Source: Bryobacteraceae bacterium
GTDB taxonomy: Bacteria; Acidobacteriota; Terriglobia; Bryobacterales; Bryobacteraceae
Direction: 5' to 3'
Assembly: GCA_025056455.1 (NCBI GenBank)
Contig: JANWVY010000003.1
Span: 124,001-188,000 of the forward strand
Length of the DNA stretch: 64,000 nucleotides
The notes under the pieces are model-generated. The model did no database searches. It was not told where the DNA came from and worked only from the letters and a program-made list of their open reading frames with translations. Of this stretch, positions 17,142 through 26,596 are shown piece after piece. Within the stretch, counting starts at the first letter, position 1. Every line of letters starts with the position of its first letter. The position numbers and the translations under genes were made by a program.

Positions 17142-18773
17142 ATGAGCGTGAAGCGAAGCAATGTCGTTGTGGCTGCTACCAGCCTCGCTTATTTGCTGAC
17201 TGCGGTCGTGGCGTTTGGACAGCGCAACACGGGAGATTGGATGACGGCAGCCTTTGACCCCCAGCGCTCTTCCTGGGTCCGCTCGGACGGGAAAATCTCG
17301 CCTGCTTCGATGAGCAAGCCCGGGTTCGAACTGGTGTGGAAAGTGAAGCTGAACAGCGAGCCGCGGCAACTTCAAAACACGACGGCCCCGGCTTTGTTCG
17401 ACTTTTATATCGGCTATCGTGGTTTCCGTTCTCTCGGTTTCTTTGGCAGCAGTCAAGATCGAGTCATCGCCCTGGACACTGATCTGGCGCGTTTGGAGTG
17501 GGAACAAAGCTTTTCTTCTTCGGTTCCTTCACCAGGTACGATTCCTTGCCCGGGGGGCATGACTTCGACCGTGACACGGCCCACCGTGGCCAGTTATCCA
17601 ATGCCGTTCGCCCCTCGAGGCGGCCGCGGCACCCCCGCTAAATCGGGTGTTGGCCTGCCCCATGAAGGCGCCATCACCTTGCGCGCCCTGGCCGAGGCGC
17701 GCCCAGCGCCTCCACCCAAGCCGGCCGCTCCGGCAAAACCAGGCACTCCTTCCGACAGTCCTTTCGCGCCCCGCGTGCAGTGGGTGATGGCCTTGACAGG
17801 CGACGGGAAATTGCATTCGTTATGGGTCTCAAACGGGCATGAACCCGAGCCTCCGGTCTCCTTCCTGCCTCCAGGAGCTCACGCTGTAGGCCTAATTGTC
17901 TTAGACGGCACGGCTTATGCCGCGACGATCCACGGCTGCAGCGGAGTCGACGATGGTGTTTGGGCGATGGATCTCGCAACGAAAAAAGTAACGCGATGGA
18001 AGGCCACTGGAAAGCTTGCCGGCAGCGCGGGCCCGGCATTTGGGCCCGATGGCATGGTTTACGTAGCGACCTCGAACGAGCTGGCGGTGCTCGCCCCAAA
18101 GTCGCTGGCCCCGCTGAAAAGTTTCACTCTCTCTGGAGCTGGCTTCCGCTCTTCCCCTCTCGTCTTTGAACACAAGGCGAAGGATTGGCTGGCGGTGGCC
18201 AGCGCAGATGGGCGTTTGCACGTTTTCGACCCCGCGCAGTTGGACAAGGGGCCTGTCGCCTCTAGCCCGGTCTACAGCGCCCCAGAATATGCCACCGGCA
18301 CGGTTTCGAGCTGGCAGGACAGTGCTGGGCAGCGCTGGATTCTCGTTCCGGCAGCTGGCGACGCGGCCCTCGGCGCGGGATTTCGTCCAGCCCATGGCGA
18401 GATTCGCGACGGCGCCATTGTCGCTTGGAAGCTCGTTGAGCGCAACGGCTCCTGGGCCTTTGAACCAGGCTGGGTTTCGACCAACATGATCTCGCCCCAT
18501 CCGCCCGTCATCGTCAACGGCGTCGTCTTTGCGCTCTCCAGTGGCGAATTCCGTACTTCCGATCCAGCGATTTTACTCTCGGAGCGCCTCCGGCGCTCCC
18601 GCCCGGCTGTGCTCTACGCGCTGGACGCGACAACCGGCAAAACTCTCTGGTCAAGTGGTAACGCGATTCACTCCTTTGTCCACAGCGGCGGCCTCAGCGC
18701 CGGCGGTGGCCGAGTCTATGTTGCGACGCACGATGGTACACAATATGCTTTCGGTTTTCCGATGGAGCACTGA
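17142..18773 (+). CDS. Exported PQQ-like beta-propeller protein
   Basis: A 543-residue protein with a signal peptide (SLAYLLTAVVAFGQ) and beta-propeller blades of the PQQ-enzyme type: ALDTDLARLEWEQSF, GVWAMDLATKKVTRWKATG, LYALDATTGKTLWSSG, and a final GRVYVATHDGTQYAFGFPM. No CXXCH heme motif is present. A low-complexity Ala/Pro stretch at about residues 186-205 separates propeller parts. It lies after the multiheme cytochrome and before a two-component pair, so a redox role is plausible. Equally it may only be a structural propeller, because PQQ-binding residues cannot be verified by eye. ATG at 17142 has GAGAGGATC six bases upstream, a clear ribosome binding site. Confidence 0.75.
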   Translation: MSVKRSNVVVAATSLAYLLTAVVAFGQRNTGDWMTAAFDPQRSSWVRSDGKISPASMSKPGFELVWKVKLNSEPRQLQNTTAPALFDFYIGYRGFRSLGFFGSSQDRVIALDTDLARLEWEQSFSSSVPSPGTIPCPGGMTSTVTRPTVASYPMPFAPRGGRGTPAKSGVGLPHEGAITLRALAEARPAPPPKPAAPAKPGTPSDSPFAPRVQWVMALTGDGKLHSLWVSNGHEPEPPVSFLPPGAHAVGLIVLDGTAYAATIHGCSGVDDGVWAMDLATKKVTRWKATGKLAGSAGPAFGPDGMVYVATSNELAVLAPKSLAPLKSFTLSGAGFRSSPLVFEHKAKDWLAVASADGRLHVFDPAQLDKGPVASSPVYSAPEYATGTVSSWQDSAGQRWILVPAAGDAALGAGFRPAHGEIRDGAIVAWKLVERNGSWAFEPGWVSTNMISPHPPVIVNGVVFALSSGEFRTSDPAILLSERLRRSRPAVLYALDATTGKTLWSSGNAIHSFVHSGGLSAGGGRVYVATHDGTQYAFGFPMEH

Positions 18774-18875
18774 ACGGGTTTTCCCTTTGCTTAGGAATGT
18801 TTTTGCAAGCGCGTCCCGGTGCTGGCGAGGCTCACTACGCCACACAAAGCCTGGTACTTTGGGTGTAGAGAACGA

Positions 18876-19562
18876 ATGCGCATTTTAGTAATCGAGGACG
18901 AGAAACGCATCGCCGACTTCTTGGGTCGTGGACTGGAAAGCGCGGGCTACGCGGTGGACATCGCTCACGACGGCAAGAGCGGTCTGTTGCTTTCTCACGA
19001 TTGCGACTACGACTTAATCATTCTCGATCTCAACCTTCCCGACATGGACGGCATTGAGGTACTCGAGAAAATTCGCAACCGGAAAATCTGCCCTCCAGTG
19101 CTCATTCTCAGTGCGCGTAGCGCCGTCGATGACCGCGTGAAGGGCCTTGAGCTGGGAGCCGATGATTACCTAGTCAAGCCGTTTGCCTTTGTCGAACTCC
19201 TAGCCAGGGTGCGCGCCCTATTGCGCCGTGGCCAGCCCGCACCCGAAAAGCTTCAAATCGGTGACCTTACCTTGGATTGTATCCGCCGGAAGGTCACGCG
19301 CGCTGGTCAGACCATCGAGCTCGCCCCCAAGGAATTCAGCATCCTGGAATACCTGATGCGAAATCCAGGGCGTCCTCTCAGCCGTACCATGATCGTGGAG
19401 CATGTCTGGGACATGGACTATGACGGGCTCACCAACATCGTGGACGTCTACATCCGCCATCTTCGCTCCAAGATTGACGAAGGCTTTCCCACGCGCTTAA
19501 TTCACACCGTGCGTGGAATCGGTTACATGATGGACTTGCCCGATCGCGGCGACAAACCATGA
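18876..19562 (+). CDS. OmpR/PhoB-family response regulator (CusR-like)
   Basis: A 228-residue DNA-binding response regulator. The receiver domain (1-118) has the acidic pair in VIEDEK, phosphoacceptor Asp51 in LIILDLNLPDMDG and the conserved lysine in LVKPF. The winged-helix output domain (about 125-222) has IELAPKEFSILEYLMRNPGR and the terminal VDVYIRHLRSKID / TVRGIGYMM of the OmpR class. ATG at 18876 (MRILVIEDE) is chosen over an in-frame start at 18819, because residues before it match no receiver domain. The partner kinase starts at the overlapping ATGA (19559). CusR/CopR-like systems often sense metals, but no metal-export gene is nearby, so the signal is unknown. Confidence 0.93.
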   Translation: MRILVIEDEKRIADFLGRGLESAGYAVDIAHDGKSGLLLSHDCDYDLIILDLNLPDMDGIEVLEKIRNRKICPPVLILSARSAVDDRVKGLELGADDYLVKPFAFVELLARVRALLRRGQPAPEKLQIGDLTLDCIRRKVTRAGQTIELAPKEFSILEYLMRNPGRPLSRTMIVEHVWDMDYDGLTNIVDVYIRHLRSKIDEGFPTRLIHTVRGIGYMMDLPDRGDKP

Positions 19563-21058
19563 AATCTTGCCCTGAGCCACACCGGAGTGCGAGCCATCCC
19601 AAGACGAACGTTTTCCGCTCTCTCCGCTTCCGCTTAACCCTCACCAACGCGATCTTCGTAGCGTTGCTATTGGTGGGACTGGGCTTCTTCTTTGAGGGCG
19701 CGCTCGAATCGATCCTGGACAACCAGGTGCGCGACCTCCTGAACGAAGAGTGGGCTGCTGTCAAAGGATACCTGATTATCCACCGCGGCGAGGCTTGGTG
19801 GCAGTACGATGATGAGGATCCGGAGGAAGCCTTCATCGTAGAGCGTATGCGCCGTGTTTACTTGGTGGCGAGTGCTGACGGCAAAGTTCTCGATGCCTCG
19901 ACCATTTACAAGGATCTGGGTCTTAATTCCCCGGAGGAAATTCGCGCCGCCCTAGCCTCCAACCAGCCCTTTTGGCAGAAGCGTGTCTCCAAAAACGGCG
20001 AGCCGTTTCTCATTCGCGGCGGACTCTTTGTCGATGACGATAACACCCGTCATTTCGTAGCGATTGGCCACTCCCTGAACGAGCGCGAGCGCACCATCCG
20101 CGACTTCCACAAAAACTACTTTACCGCCCTCCCCCTGTTGACACTCGCGGCAGCGCTGGCCGGGTGGTTCATCGCCGGCCGTTCGCTCAGTCCTGTACAT
20201 GAACTAGCCCGCGCGGCGGAAAACATTAGCGGTTCAAACCTCAGCCTTCGCATTCCTCTACGGAATGCTGGCGACGAGCTCGATAACTTGATCCAGAGCT
20301 TCAACACCATGGTAGAGCGTCTGGAACGGAGCTTCCAAATGACGCGGCAGTTTTCCACCGATGTCTCGCATGAGCTCCGCACGCCTTTGACCGCCATACG
20401 CGGCCAGTTGGAAGTGGCTTTGTTTACCGCCAAAACCGAGGAGCAGTACCGGGAGGCCATCGCCAACGCTCTGGAAGACGTCGAACGACTCTCGCACACG
20501 GTTCGCGCCATGCTGCTTTTGTCTCAAGCTGAGTCTGGCCAGCTCGCCTTGCAGCGAGCTCCCCTCGATCTCTCTACGGTCGTGGAAGAAGTCGTCGAGC
20601 AATACCAAATTCCCGCCGAGGCGGAACAGGTGTCGTTGCGTGCTCAAGTCTCGGGGCCTTGTTGGGTCGATGCGGACCGGGTTCAAATGGAACGCTTGAT
20701 TTCCAATTTGCTTTCGAATGCTGTAAAGTACACGCCAAGCGGCGGCGCGATTGAAGTGAAACTCTGGGGAGCAAACGGCTCGGTTTTCTTAGAAGTCGCG
20801 GATACAGGGGTTGGCATCGCACCGGATCATTTGCCGCACATCTTCGACCGGTTTTATCGAGTACCGGGCTCAAAGAAGCACGGTCTTGGCTTGGGGCTTA
20901 GCTTTGTTGCCTGGATCGTCCAAGTCCACGGAGGCAAGATCACCGTGGACAGTCAGTTGGGGCAGGGAACAAGGTTTACCGTTCAGCTGCCCTCAGTACT
21001 GCCCGACAGGCTCGGTCCAGCCGAGCCGCATCGCACGGCAGAAACCGTTCAAGGCTGA
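19559..21058 (+). CDS. Membrane sensor histidine kinase (CusS-like)
   Basis: A 499-residue transmembrane kinase. TM1 is at about residues 30-47 and TM2 at about 188-207. They flank an acidic periplasmic sensor region of about 140 residues (WWQYDDEDPEEAF) with no recognised ligand motif. A HAMP linker (208-260), a HisKA domain with phosphoacceptor His271 in DVSHELRTPLTAIRGQ, and a HATPase domain with the N box (NLLSNAVKYTPSGG) and G boxes (DTGVGIA, GLGLGLSF) follow. The ATG overlaps the response regulator stop (ATGA), so the pair is co-translated. The 3' end faces the third TonB receptor, which is convergent. Confidence 0.93.
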   Translation: MKSCPEPHRSASHPKTNVFRSLRFRLTLTNAIFVALLLVGLGFFFEGALESILDNQVRDLLNEEWAAVKGYLIIHRGEAWWQYDDEDPEEAFIVERMRRVYLVASADGKVLDASTIYKDLGLNSPEEIRAALASNQPFWQKRVSKNGEPFLIRGGLFVDDDNTRHFVAIGHSLNERERTIRDFHKNYFTALPLLTLAAALAGWFIAGRSLSPVHELARAAENISGSNLSLRIPLRNAGDELDNLIQSFNTMVERLERSFQMTRQFSTDVSHELRTPLTAIRGQLEVALFTAKTEEQYREAIANALEDVERLSHTVRAMLLLSQAESGQLALQRAPLDLSTVVEEVVEQYQIPAEAEQVSLRAQVSGPCWVDADRVQMERLISNLLSNAVKYTPSGGAIEVKLWGANGSVFLEVADTGVGIAPDHLPHIFDRFYRVPGSKKHGLGLGLSFVAWIVQVHGGKITVDSQLGQGTRFTVQLPSVLPDRLGPAEPHRTAETVQG

Positions 21059-21152
21059 TCGGGATTCCGACGCCGCTGTGACCGCCGCGACAGTCAGTGC
21101 AGTTCATTCCGTCCCACCCGAAGACCACTCTCGGAATGTGGGCGAACCCCCG

Positions 21153-24100
21153 TCAATAGACCAGCTTCAACGCGAACTGAATGATGCGGGGCTGATTCCC
21201 CTGGCTGTTGACAACCCCGAACTGCGGGTTACCAAAATTTTGATTGGGTGGCGCAAAGCGCACAGTGTTTGTCAGGTTGAATATCTCTGTACGGAATTGC
21301 AAGTTAAACCGCTCGCGAAATCGTGTGTTTTTCGTCAAGGTCAAATCGAGCTGAGAGGTGATATCGCTGCGACAGCCGCCAAAGGTGCGCGGCGCATTGC
21401 CGAAAGCGTAGGGCGGCGGCACGGAAAATACACTGCTATCGAGCCAGCGCTGCGGCGTCGGATCGCTCACGCAGGGAGTGAGCCCGCTCCAGTTAGGTCG
21501 CTGGCCTCCGCCTTGCGAAAACGTATTGTTGACGGCCGAGGTTACGCCCAGAGGTCCACCCGAAAACCACATCCAGATGCCACCCATCTGCCAGCCGCCG
21601 AAAAGCTTCCCTACCGCTCCTGTGCTTCGAGCGAAAAAGGGAAGTTCATACACGGCGTTAGCGATATAGCGGTGAGTTTGGTCGATGGTGGACACGCTGC
21701 GCTCGGCTGCTAAGTTGCTCCAATTCTGAAAAACTGACGCTCCGAGCGCTTCGCCGGCAAAACCTCCTGGCGCAAAATCAAGCAGCTTGGAATAGGTATA
21801 AGAGACCAGCCAGCTCAGACCGCTTGCGAACCGCTTTTCCAACTTGGCCTCGAGAGCGTGATACGAGGAGGAGGCCCAACCGGCGCTCTGCGACGACACC
21901 GCGTCAAAGTGCGGGAAAGGACGCAACAGCTGCGCTCTTGCCACTGTGCGTTGAGACAAGGGGCCAACTGCGATTTGCCCAAAGAATGGGTTCGTTACCT
22001 GCTGGCGAAGAGCATCTCCTAGGGCGAGAAACTCGGGAGACAGCTGATTAAATTGCCGGTTTTCGGGGAACGAAATCCCCCGGCTGCCTGCATAGCCGAC
22101 ATCCACAAGAAAATTCCCCCAAAACTGGCGTTGAATGCTCAGGTTCCACTGGCTCGAGTAAGGAACGACGTTCCCCCGGTCGTAGAATTGAATGCTTTGC
22201 CCAAGTAAGGTAGCCAGACCCAGGCGCGATCCTGTGGGCCAGTTGAATCCGTTCGGATAAGGATCGCTCCATTTCACAATCGGAGTGACCCCATCGAGAC
22301 TGGTCACAATCGAAGTCGCAGCTTGGAAACCGCTCGCGCCAAATGGTCCCGCGCCACCTCCAACCCCGGTCAGACCGGCATAGAACAAGCCTCCGCCAAG
22401 TCGAATCACCGTGTTCGATGTCACCTTATAGGCCAGGCCCAACCGCGGAGCAAAATTGTTCCGGTCCGGGTTTGCTTGGTAACGCGGCCTACCATCGACA
22501 CCAACAAAGGTTAGACCACCGCGCAAGCTCAAACCCGGGGCCTGGAGCGGAGACGGCGCGTTAAAGTCAAAGTTGGTGAGCTGGTTGAAGCGCTCCGTGC
22601 GGGGCGTTTCATAATCCCACCGCAGACCCCAGTTGAGGGTAAGCTTCGGGGTGAGTCGCCAGGCGTCTTGAACAAATAACGCATGGTAGCGATTGGTTAA
22701 AGCCAGCGCCGGCGCGGGATTCACTCCTCCACCCGGGATCCCTAACAAAAACGTTGCTAAACCAAGACCGGCTACTGCCGAGGAAACCGTGGGATTGGGA
22801 CCCTGAGTCCAAACTGGAGAAAAAGTGAAGTTGGTGGCTTGATCGCCAACTTGATGGTTATTAAATTGAATGACGCGGAATTCGCCGCCAAACTTCAGCG
22901 TGTGCTTGGTTAAATTCTTCGTCAAGTTGCCTTGTACGGATTGGAGCGTGTTGCCGAAACGAATCAGATCCGTGGCTCCCAGCAATCCCCCGACAACAAT
23001 ATTCGGAAGCGACCCAGAAATTGAGTATCCCGTGATCGAAATCGCCGGAAACGATACCGGGTCGACCATGCCTGAGCGCAAATAGGCCGGCAAACCCAAA
23101 GACTCGATGTCGAAATTGTCGCTATACGGACGGCGAAAATTGATCAGGCGGGTCGCAGAATAGCGGAAAACGCCCAGCAGGGATGGAGAAAACGCGTAGG
23201 TGTCTTCGAGAATCGCGTTCCAGCGCGTGAACACTTGAGGTCCAGCCGTGGGTGCCACATTTCGAAACTCTCGCCCGTAGGCAGGCGCTCGCAAAAATGG
23301 AGTGTCATCGTAGCTATACCGGACAAACATCCGGTGCGCACTTGACAGGTGATGATCCCCGCGAAAACTGTAGGAGTCCTTGGGAACGCGGTTGCCGTCA
23401 GTGCGCGTGTAGTTGATCACCCCCAACGGCTGGCCTGGAATGGTGGGGGAAGGGAGGAACCGCGCGACGTTGCGCGCCACGGGATCAATCCGGCTTGCCG
23501 GAATCACGTTTCCCGGAAATGCGCTCCGAACAAATCCCCCTGCCGGACTCGCGGTTGTGGTGGCGGGATCGAAAATCGTCACGACTCGACCGTCGCTCAG
23601 CCGGGCTTGACTAAAATCGCCAGTGAGATGTCGCGGATCCGGCAGCACAGCAGTAAAAGTGATCCCCTGGATAAAGCGGACGATCTCGGTGTTCGCGAAG
23701 AAAAACGTGCGGTTTTTCCCGTTGTAGAGGCGCGGGATCACTACTGGTCCGCCAACCGACCCACCGAACTGGTTGAATCGGAATGGCGCCCTCGGCACTC
23801 CGCTGCGATTGGCGAAAAAGTCATTCGCATTCAGCTTGTCATTGCGAAGGAATTCGTACAGTGAGAAATGGAGTTCATTAGTGCCAGAACGCGTAACAAC
23901 ATTAAAAACCCCTCCCGCTGCCCGGCCAAACTCTGCACTGAAGTTATTTGTCTCTACCTTGAACTCCTGCACCATGTCCGGGTTGGCGTTCACCACGGGT
24001 TGGTTCTGCGCAGCTGCTGAATTCGGTGCACCGTCGAGCAAAAACTCGTTTGCCGAAGCACGCTGTCCGTTGATGGAATAAGCCACAGTAGAGATCTGGT

Positions 24101-24608
24101 CGATGACCAGATTGTTCACGCCGGCTGAAGGCCGCACCCCAGGAACCAGCATGGCCAAGGCATAGGTATTCCGCCCAAGCAGGGGCAATTCCGTCACTTG
24201 GCGATTCCCAATCACTTGCCCGAGCGTGGCGCTTTCACTTTCCAGCAGCGGAGCCTGACCATGCACTTCAACGGTTTCGTTGACTGCGCCAACCCGCAAA
24301 GTGAAATCGACTCTGGCCACTTGCTGTACGGCCAGCTCAATTCCCGATTGACGCACGGGCGTAAAACCCGCCTTGCTGACAGCCAGCTCGTAACGTCCCG
24401 GTGGAAGCGCGGGAATTGTATAGTAACCTTCGCTGGTGGTTTCTGCGGTCACCGAGATTCCCGTTGCCAGAGAACGCGCTGTGATGCTTGCTCCGGGAAC
24501 GACGGCCCCACTTGGGTCCAAGACACGGCCTGTTAAAGTTGCCACTTGAGCGAGAAGAGCGCCGGCAAACTGCCAGGCCAAGATTCCAACGTATAAGCTT
24601 CGCCACAT
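21153..24608 (-). CDS. Oar-like TonB-dependent receptor with carboxypeptidase-regulatory-like domain
   Basis: Third receptor of this family, intact, 1151 residues. The signal peptide (MWRSLYVGILAWQFAGALLAQ) is followed by the regulatory-like beta-sandwich (about 22-105: GRVLDPSGAVVPGASITARS; PPGRYELAVSKAGF), a plug (ITE-type segment QVTELPLLGRNTYALAMLVPG; RSGTNELHFSLYEFLRNDKLNA) and a barrel. The barrel ends FRTEIFNLTNTVRFA...ALKLVY, with an aromatic last residue as outer-membrane insertion signal. Its plug and barrel are closer to each other in spacing than to the first receptor. The gene converges on the histidine kinase. On its own strand, TGTGATAAG upstream is a weak -10 candidate. The ligand is unknown. 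Confidence 0.92.
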   Translation of the reverse strand: MWRSLYVGILAWQFAGALLAQVATLTGRVLDPSGAVVPGASITARSLATGISVTAETTSEGYYTIPALPPGRYELAVSKAGFTPVRQSGIELAVQQVARVDFTLRVGAVNETVEVHGQAPLLESESATLGQVIGNRQVTELPLLGRNTYALAMLVPGVRPSAGVNNLVIDQISTVAYSINGQRASANEFLLDGAPNSAAAQNQPVVNANPDMVQEFKVETNNFSAEFGRAAGGVFNVVTRSGTNELHFSLYEFLRNDKLNANDFFANRSGVPRAPFRFNQFGGSVGGPVVIPRLYNGKNRTFFFANTEIVRFIQGITFTAVLPDPRHLTGDFSQARLSDGRVVTIFDPATTTASPAGGFVRSAFPGNVIPASRIDPVARNVARFLPSPTIPGQPLGVINYTRTDGNRVPKDSYSFRGDHHLSSAHRMFVRYSYDDTPFLRAPAYGREFRNVAPTAGPQVFTRWNAILEDTYAFSPSLLGVFRYSATRLINFRRPYSDNFDIESLGLPAYLRSGMVDPVSFPAISITGYSISGSLPNIVVGGLLGATDLIRFGNTLQSVQGNLTKNLTKHTLKFGGEFRVIQFNNHQVGDQATNFTFSPVWTQGPNPTVSSAVAGLGLATFLLGIPGGGVNPAPALALTNRYHALFVQDAWRLTPKLTLNWGLRWDYETPRTERFNQLTNFDFNAPSPLQAPGLSLRGGLTFVGVDGRPRYQANPDRNNFAPRLGLAYKVTSNTVIRLGGGLFYAGLTGVGGGAGPFGASGFQAATSIVTSLDGVTPIVKWSDPYPNGFNWPTGSRLGLATLLGQSIQFYDRGNVVPYSSQWNLSIQRQFWGNFLVDVGYAGSRGISFPENRQFNQLSPEFLALGDALRQQVTNPFFGQIAVGPLSQRTVARAQLLRPFPHFDAVSSQSAGWASSSYHALEAKLEKRFASGLSWLVSYTYSKLLDFAPGGFAGEALGASVFQNWSNLAAERSVSTIDQTHRYIANAVYELPFFARSTGAVGKLFGGWQMGGIWMWFSGGPLGVTSAVNNTFSQGGGQRPNWSGLTPCVSDPTPQRWLDSSVFSVPPPYAFGNAPRTFGGCRSDITSQLDLTLTKNTRFRERFNLQFRTEIFNLTNTVRFAPPNQNFGNPQFGVVNSQGNQPRIIQFALKLVY

Positions 24609-24704
24609 CGCAACACGAACTCCGATGGGCGAAACTTATCACAGCCGCCGGCTTGTCGCAAATGCGGTCCGTCTTGCAGCGAACAGCTTCCGGCTCGTAC
24701 TTTT

Positions 24705-25430
24705 TTAGCGGCTGGCGATCTGCCGGATGACGCTGGCCTTCTCCTTCAGGCTCAACTGTGCTTGGAGGACGCTTTCGACAGCTTGAACCAGCTCCTCATC
24801 ACTCAATCGCTGCGCGCCGAGGGGTGGTAAGTAAGGCGTGTAGTCCACTGGGTAGGCACGCACGTAGTCGTGATAACGAAACGCCTCCGGCTGGCCTGTT
24901 TGCGGGTGAAAGCGCAGCGCCATGTCGCTGGGAAACGTGGCGCGCAAACCGCCCGGAATTGGACCGGTCTCATCCGGCAGCACGTTGGCCAGCGGGTAAT
25001 CCTCAGCAACGCCAGCGCCAAAGTGCAATCTTGCCGCCTCATCGCGGGTCAACGTCCTCAAAACCAGACGGGGAATTGTCGGAAAATGCTTTGCATACTC
25101 ATGGTAGAAAGCGGCTGCGCCGGGAGACAGATACTGAAACATCGGGTCGCTGAAGTTGATGGGCCAGCGCACCAGCTCGCCCTTGGCGCCACGTTCAAGT
25201 GTTAAGTACTGAAACGTATCTCTAGCTGACCAGAGCGTAGCGTTATCGCGCCACATCTTCGGCGCTGCGCCCTCAAGCGGCGGTGCTACGCCCACCGATT
25301 CGATCCAGTGATCTGCTGAGGCAAACACACCAATGTTAGGCGGAATGAGATTCGCCCGTTTTAAATCCGCAAGCATTGCTTTCGTGACTGTGCCTTTTCG
25401 CGGGTCAGGAAGAGGGAAAAATTTCACCAT
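24705..25430 (-). CDS. Hypothetical protein (orphan)
   Basis: A 241-residue protein that I do not recognise. It has no signal peptide, no membrane span and no cysteine. It is rich in aromatic residues and prolines (RWPINFSDPMFQYLSPGAA; YVRAYPVDYTPYLPPLG), and a helical, charged tail ends KASVIRQIASR. It looks like a compact cytoplasmic or structural domain. The start is ATG 25430 (MVKFFPLPDPRKG), because GAGGTGG lies seven bases upstream; the longer TTG start at 25445 would contain that ribosome binding site inside the coding region. It stands alone upstream of the third receptor on the same strand, 96 bp from that gene's start, so co-transcription is possible. Confidence 0.65.
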   Translation of the reverse strand: MVKFFPLPDPRKGTVTKAMLADLKRANLIPPNIGVFASADHWIESVGVAPPLEGAAPKMWRDNATLWSARDTFQYLTLERGAKGELVRWPINFSDPMFQYLSPGAAAFYHEYAKHFPTIPRLVLRTLTRDEAARLHFGAGVAEDYPLANVLPDETGPIPGGLRATFPSDMALRFHPQTGQPEAFRYHDYVRAYPVDYTPYLPPLGAQRLSDEELVQAVESVLQAQLSLKEKASVIRQIASR

Positions 25431-25654
25431 GACTGGCCACCTCAATCGGAATTTCTTAGTGAGATTTCTTCTGCCCTCAGACTAACGGCGCCTTGTCTCG
25501 CAGCTCTGGCGCAGGTTCGCTAACCAGCTCAAGGCGAAAGAATTAAAAACAGCTTCGCAGGGAGAACCCAAGGCCGGCACCAATTCTTGGCAGTTGTTTG
25601 AAGGGCCATCCAACCAGCTGGCCTCGGCTTGCTAGGCCCGTCGAGCTCAGCCCT

Positions 25655-26596
25655 TCAGACAGAAGGCTTGTCTTTTTCGGTGGCCTTCAGGAACTGGTCG
25701 ACCATGTCCATGGGCACATCAACTTGGAGTTTGATCTCGGTCTTATTCTGCTCGACCTTGATCGAGTCATAAAAACGCAGCAGCTCGGCATGATCGGCGG
25801 GTGTGCTCAGGCGCCCGAAACCGATGAGTCCTCGTAAGGCGTTATGCAACTGTTTGGCGCCTGGTTCGTCTTTACACACCCCCTGCGCCGATAACCGGAC
25901 GCCCTCGCGAAGATCCAGCGCCACTAAAGCGGTCTCAAGCGACTGGAAAACACGTTGGAGATTCGCCAAATTACCTTGCTCCGGCAGCCGCATGGGAGAA
26001 AAACCAGCTACCGCCACCATCCAAATTGGCGTGCCCGAAGGAATCAAGGCCACTTGCGCGAGCACCTGCTTTTTGTTTTCGTCTTTGCCGCTCTGGCCAG
26101 AAAGCAAGTCGCGCAAAGCCGAAGTTTGACCCGCAATCGCCACGCTATTGCTCAAAAAGCAAACGGCCGCCTGTTCATTCCCAAGCAGGGTATGCGGGCC
26201 AACTCGGAAGCGCTGTGCCCCCTTGCTCTCAAGCAGGGCTTCCAATTTGCTGACATCCTCCACGCGTCCTTTTGCGATGACCACCGCGCGAGAGCCGTTT
26301 GAAGCCAGCAACACCTCTTTCAGATCCCTTCGCGGATCAAGTCCCGTCTGTTGCGCGAACTGATCGAGCTCGGGGAACATGCGGCCCTTCATCAGGCGCG
26401 CATAAACCGGGGAGGATTCGACCAACGTAACCCGTACTCCAGCCAGCACCACCGTGTCGCCCGGGATGAGTTTCTCGAGTGCCGGCTCGATGCGGGTCTC
26501 CGGCGGCGCCGCCGTCCGCGAACAGCTGTCCAGCATCAAGGTCGCGACGAACACCAGCGCCCAATCCAGGCGGCGAGTCTGCCTTGGTCTCCCCAT
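25655..26596 (-). CDS. Putative lipoprotein of the ABC transporter operon, unknown function
   Basis: A 313-residue protein with a lipoprotein-type N-terminus: hydrophobic ALVFVATLMLDSC, lipobox Cys25. The body has no named domain that I can recognise. It reads as an alpha/beta protein with segments such as IPGDTVVLAGVRVTLVESS, RRDLKEVLLASNGSRAVVIA and LDLREGVRLSAQGVCKDEPG, which resemble secreted acidobacterial proteins measuring contribution to model-like repeats only weakly. The start ATG at 26596 overlaps the permease stop (TAATG), so it is translationally coupled to the ABC transporter and probably works with it at the membrane. Longer upstream starts would run into the permease gene. Confidence 0.7.
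   Translation of the reverse strand: MGRPRQTRRLDWALVFVATLMLDSCSRTAAPPETRIEPALEKLIPGDTVVLAGVRVTLVESSPVYARLMKGRMFPELDQFAQQTGLDPRRDLKEVLLASNGSRAVVIAKGRVEDVSKLEALLESKGAQRFRVGPHTLLGNEQAAVCFLSNSVAIAGQTSALRDLLSGQSGKDENKKQVLAQVALIPSGTPIWMVAVAGFSPMRLPEQGNLANLQRVFQSLETALVALDLREGVRLSAQGVCKDEPGAKQLHNALRGLIGFGRLSTPADHAELLRFYDSIKVEQNKTEIKLQVDVPMDMVDQFLKATEKDKPSV

Noticed and set aside
25486-25635. Open stretch of 49 codons between the orphan gene and the lipoprotein gene (plus strand)
   Set aside because: No start codon near its beginning and no recognisable sequence; an ORF of this length is expected by chance.
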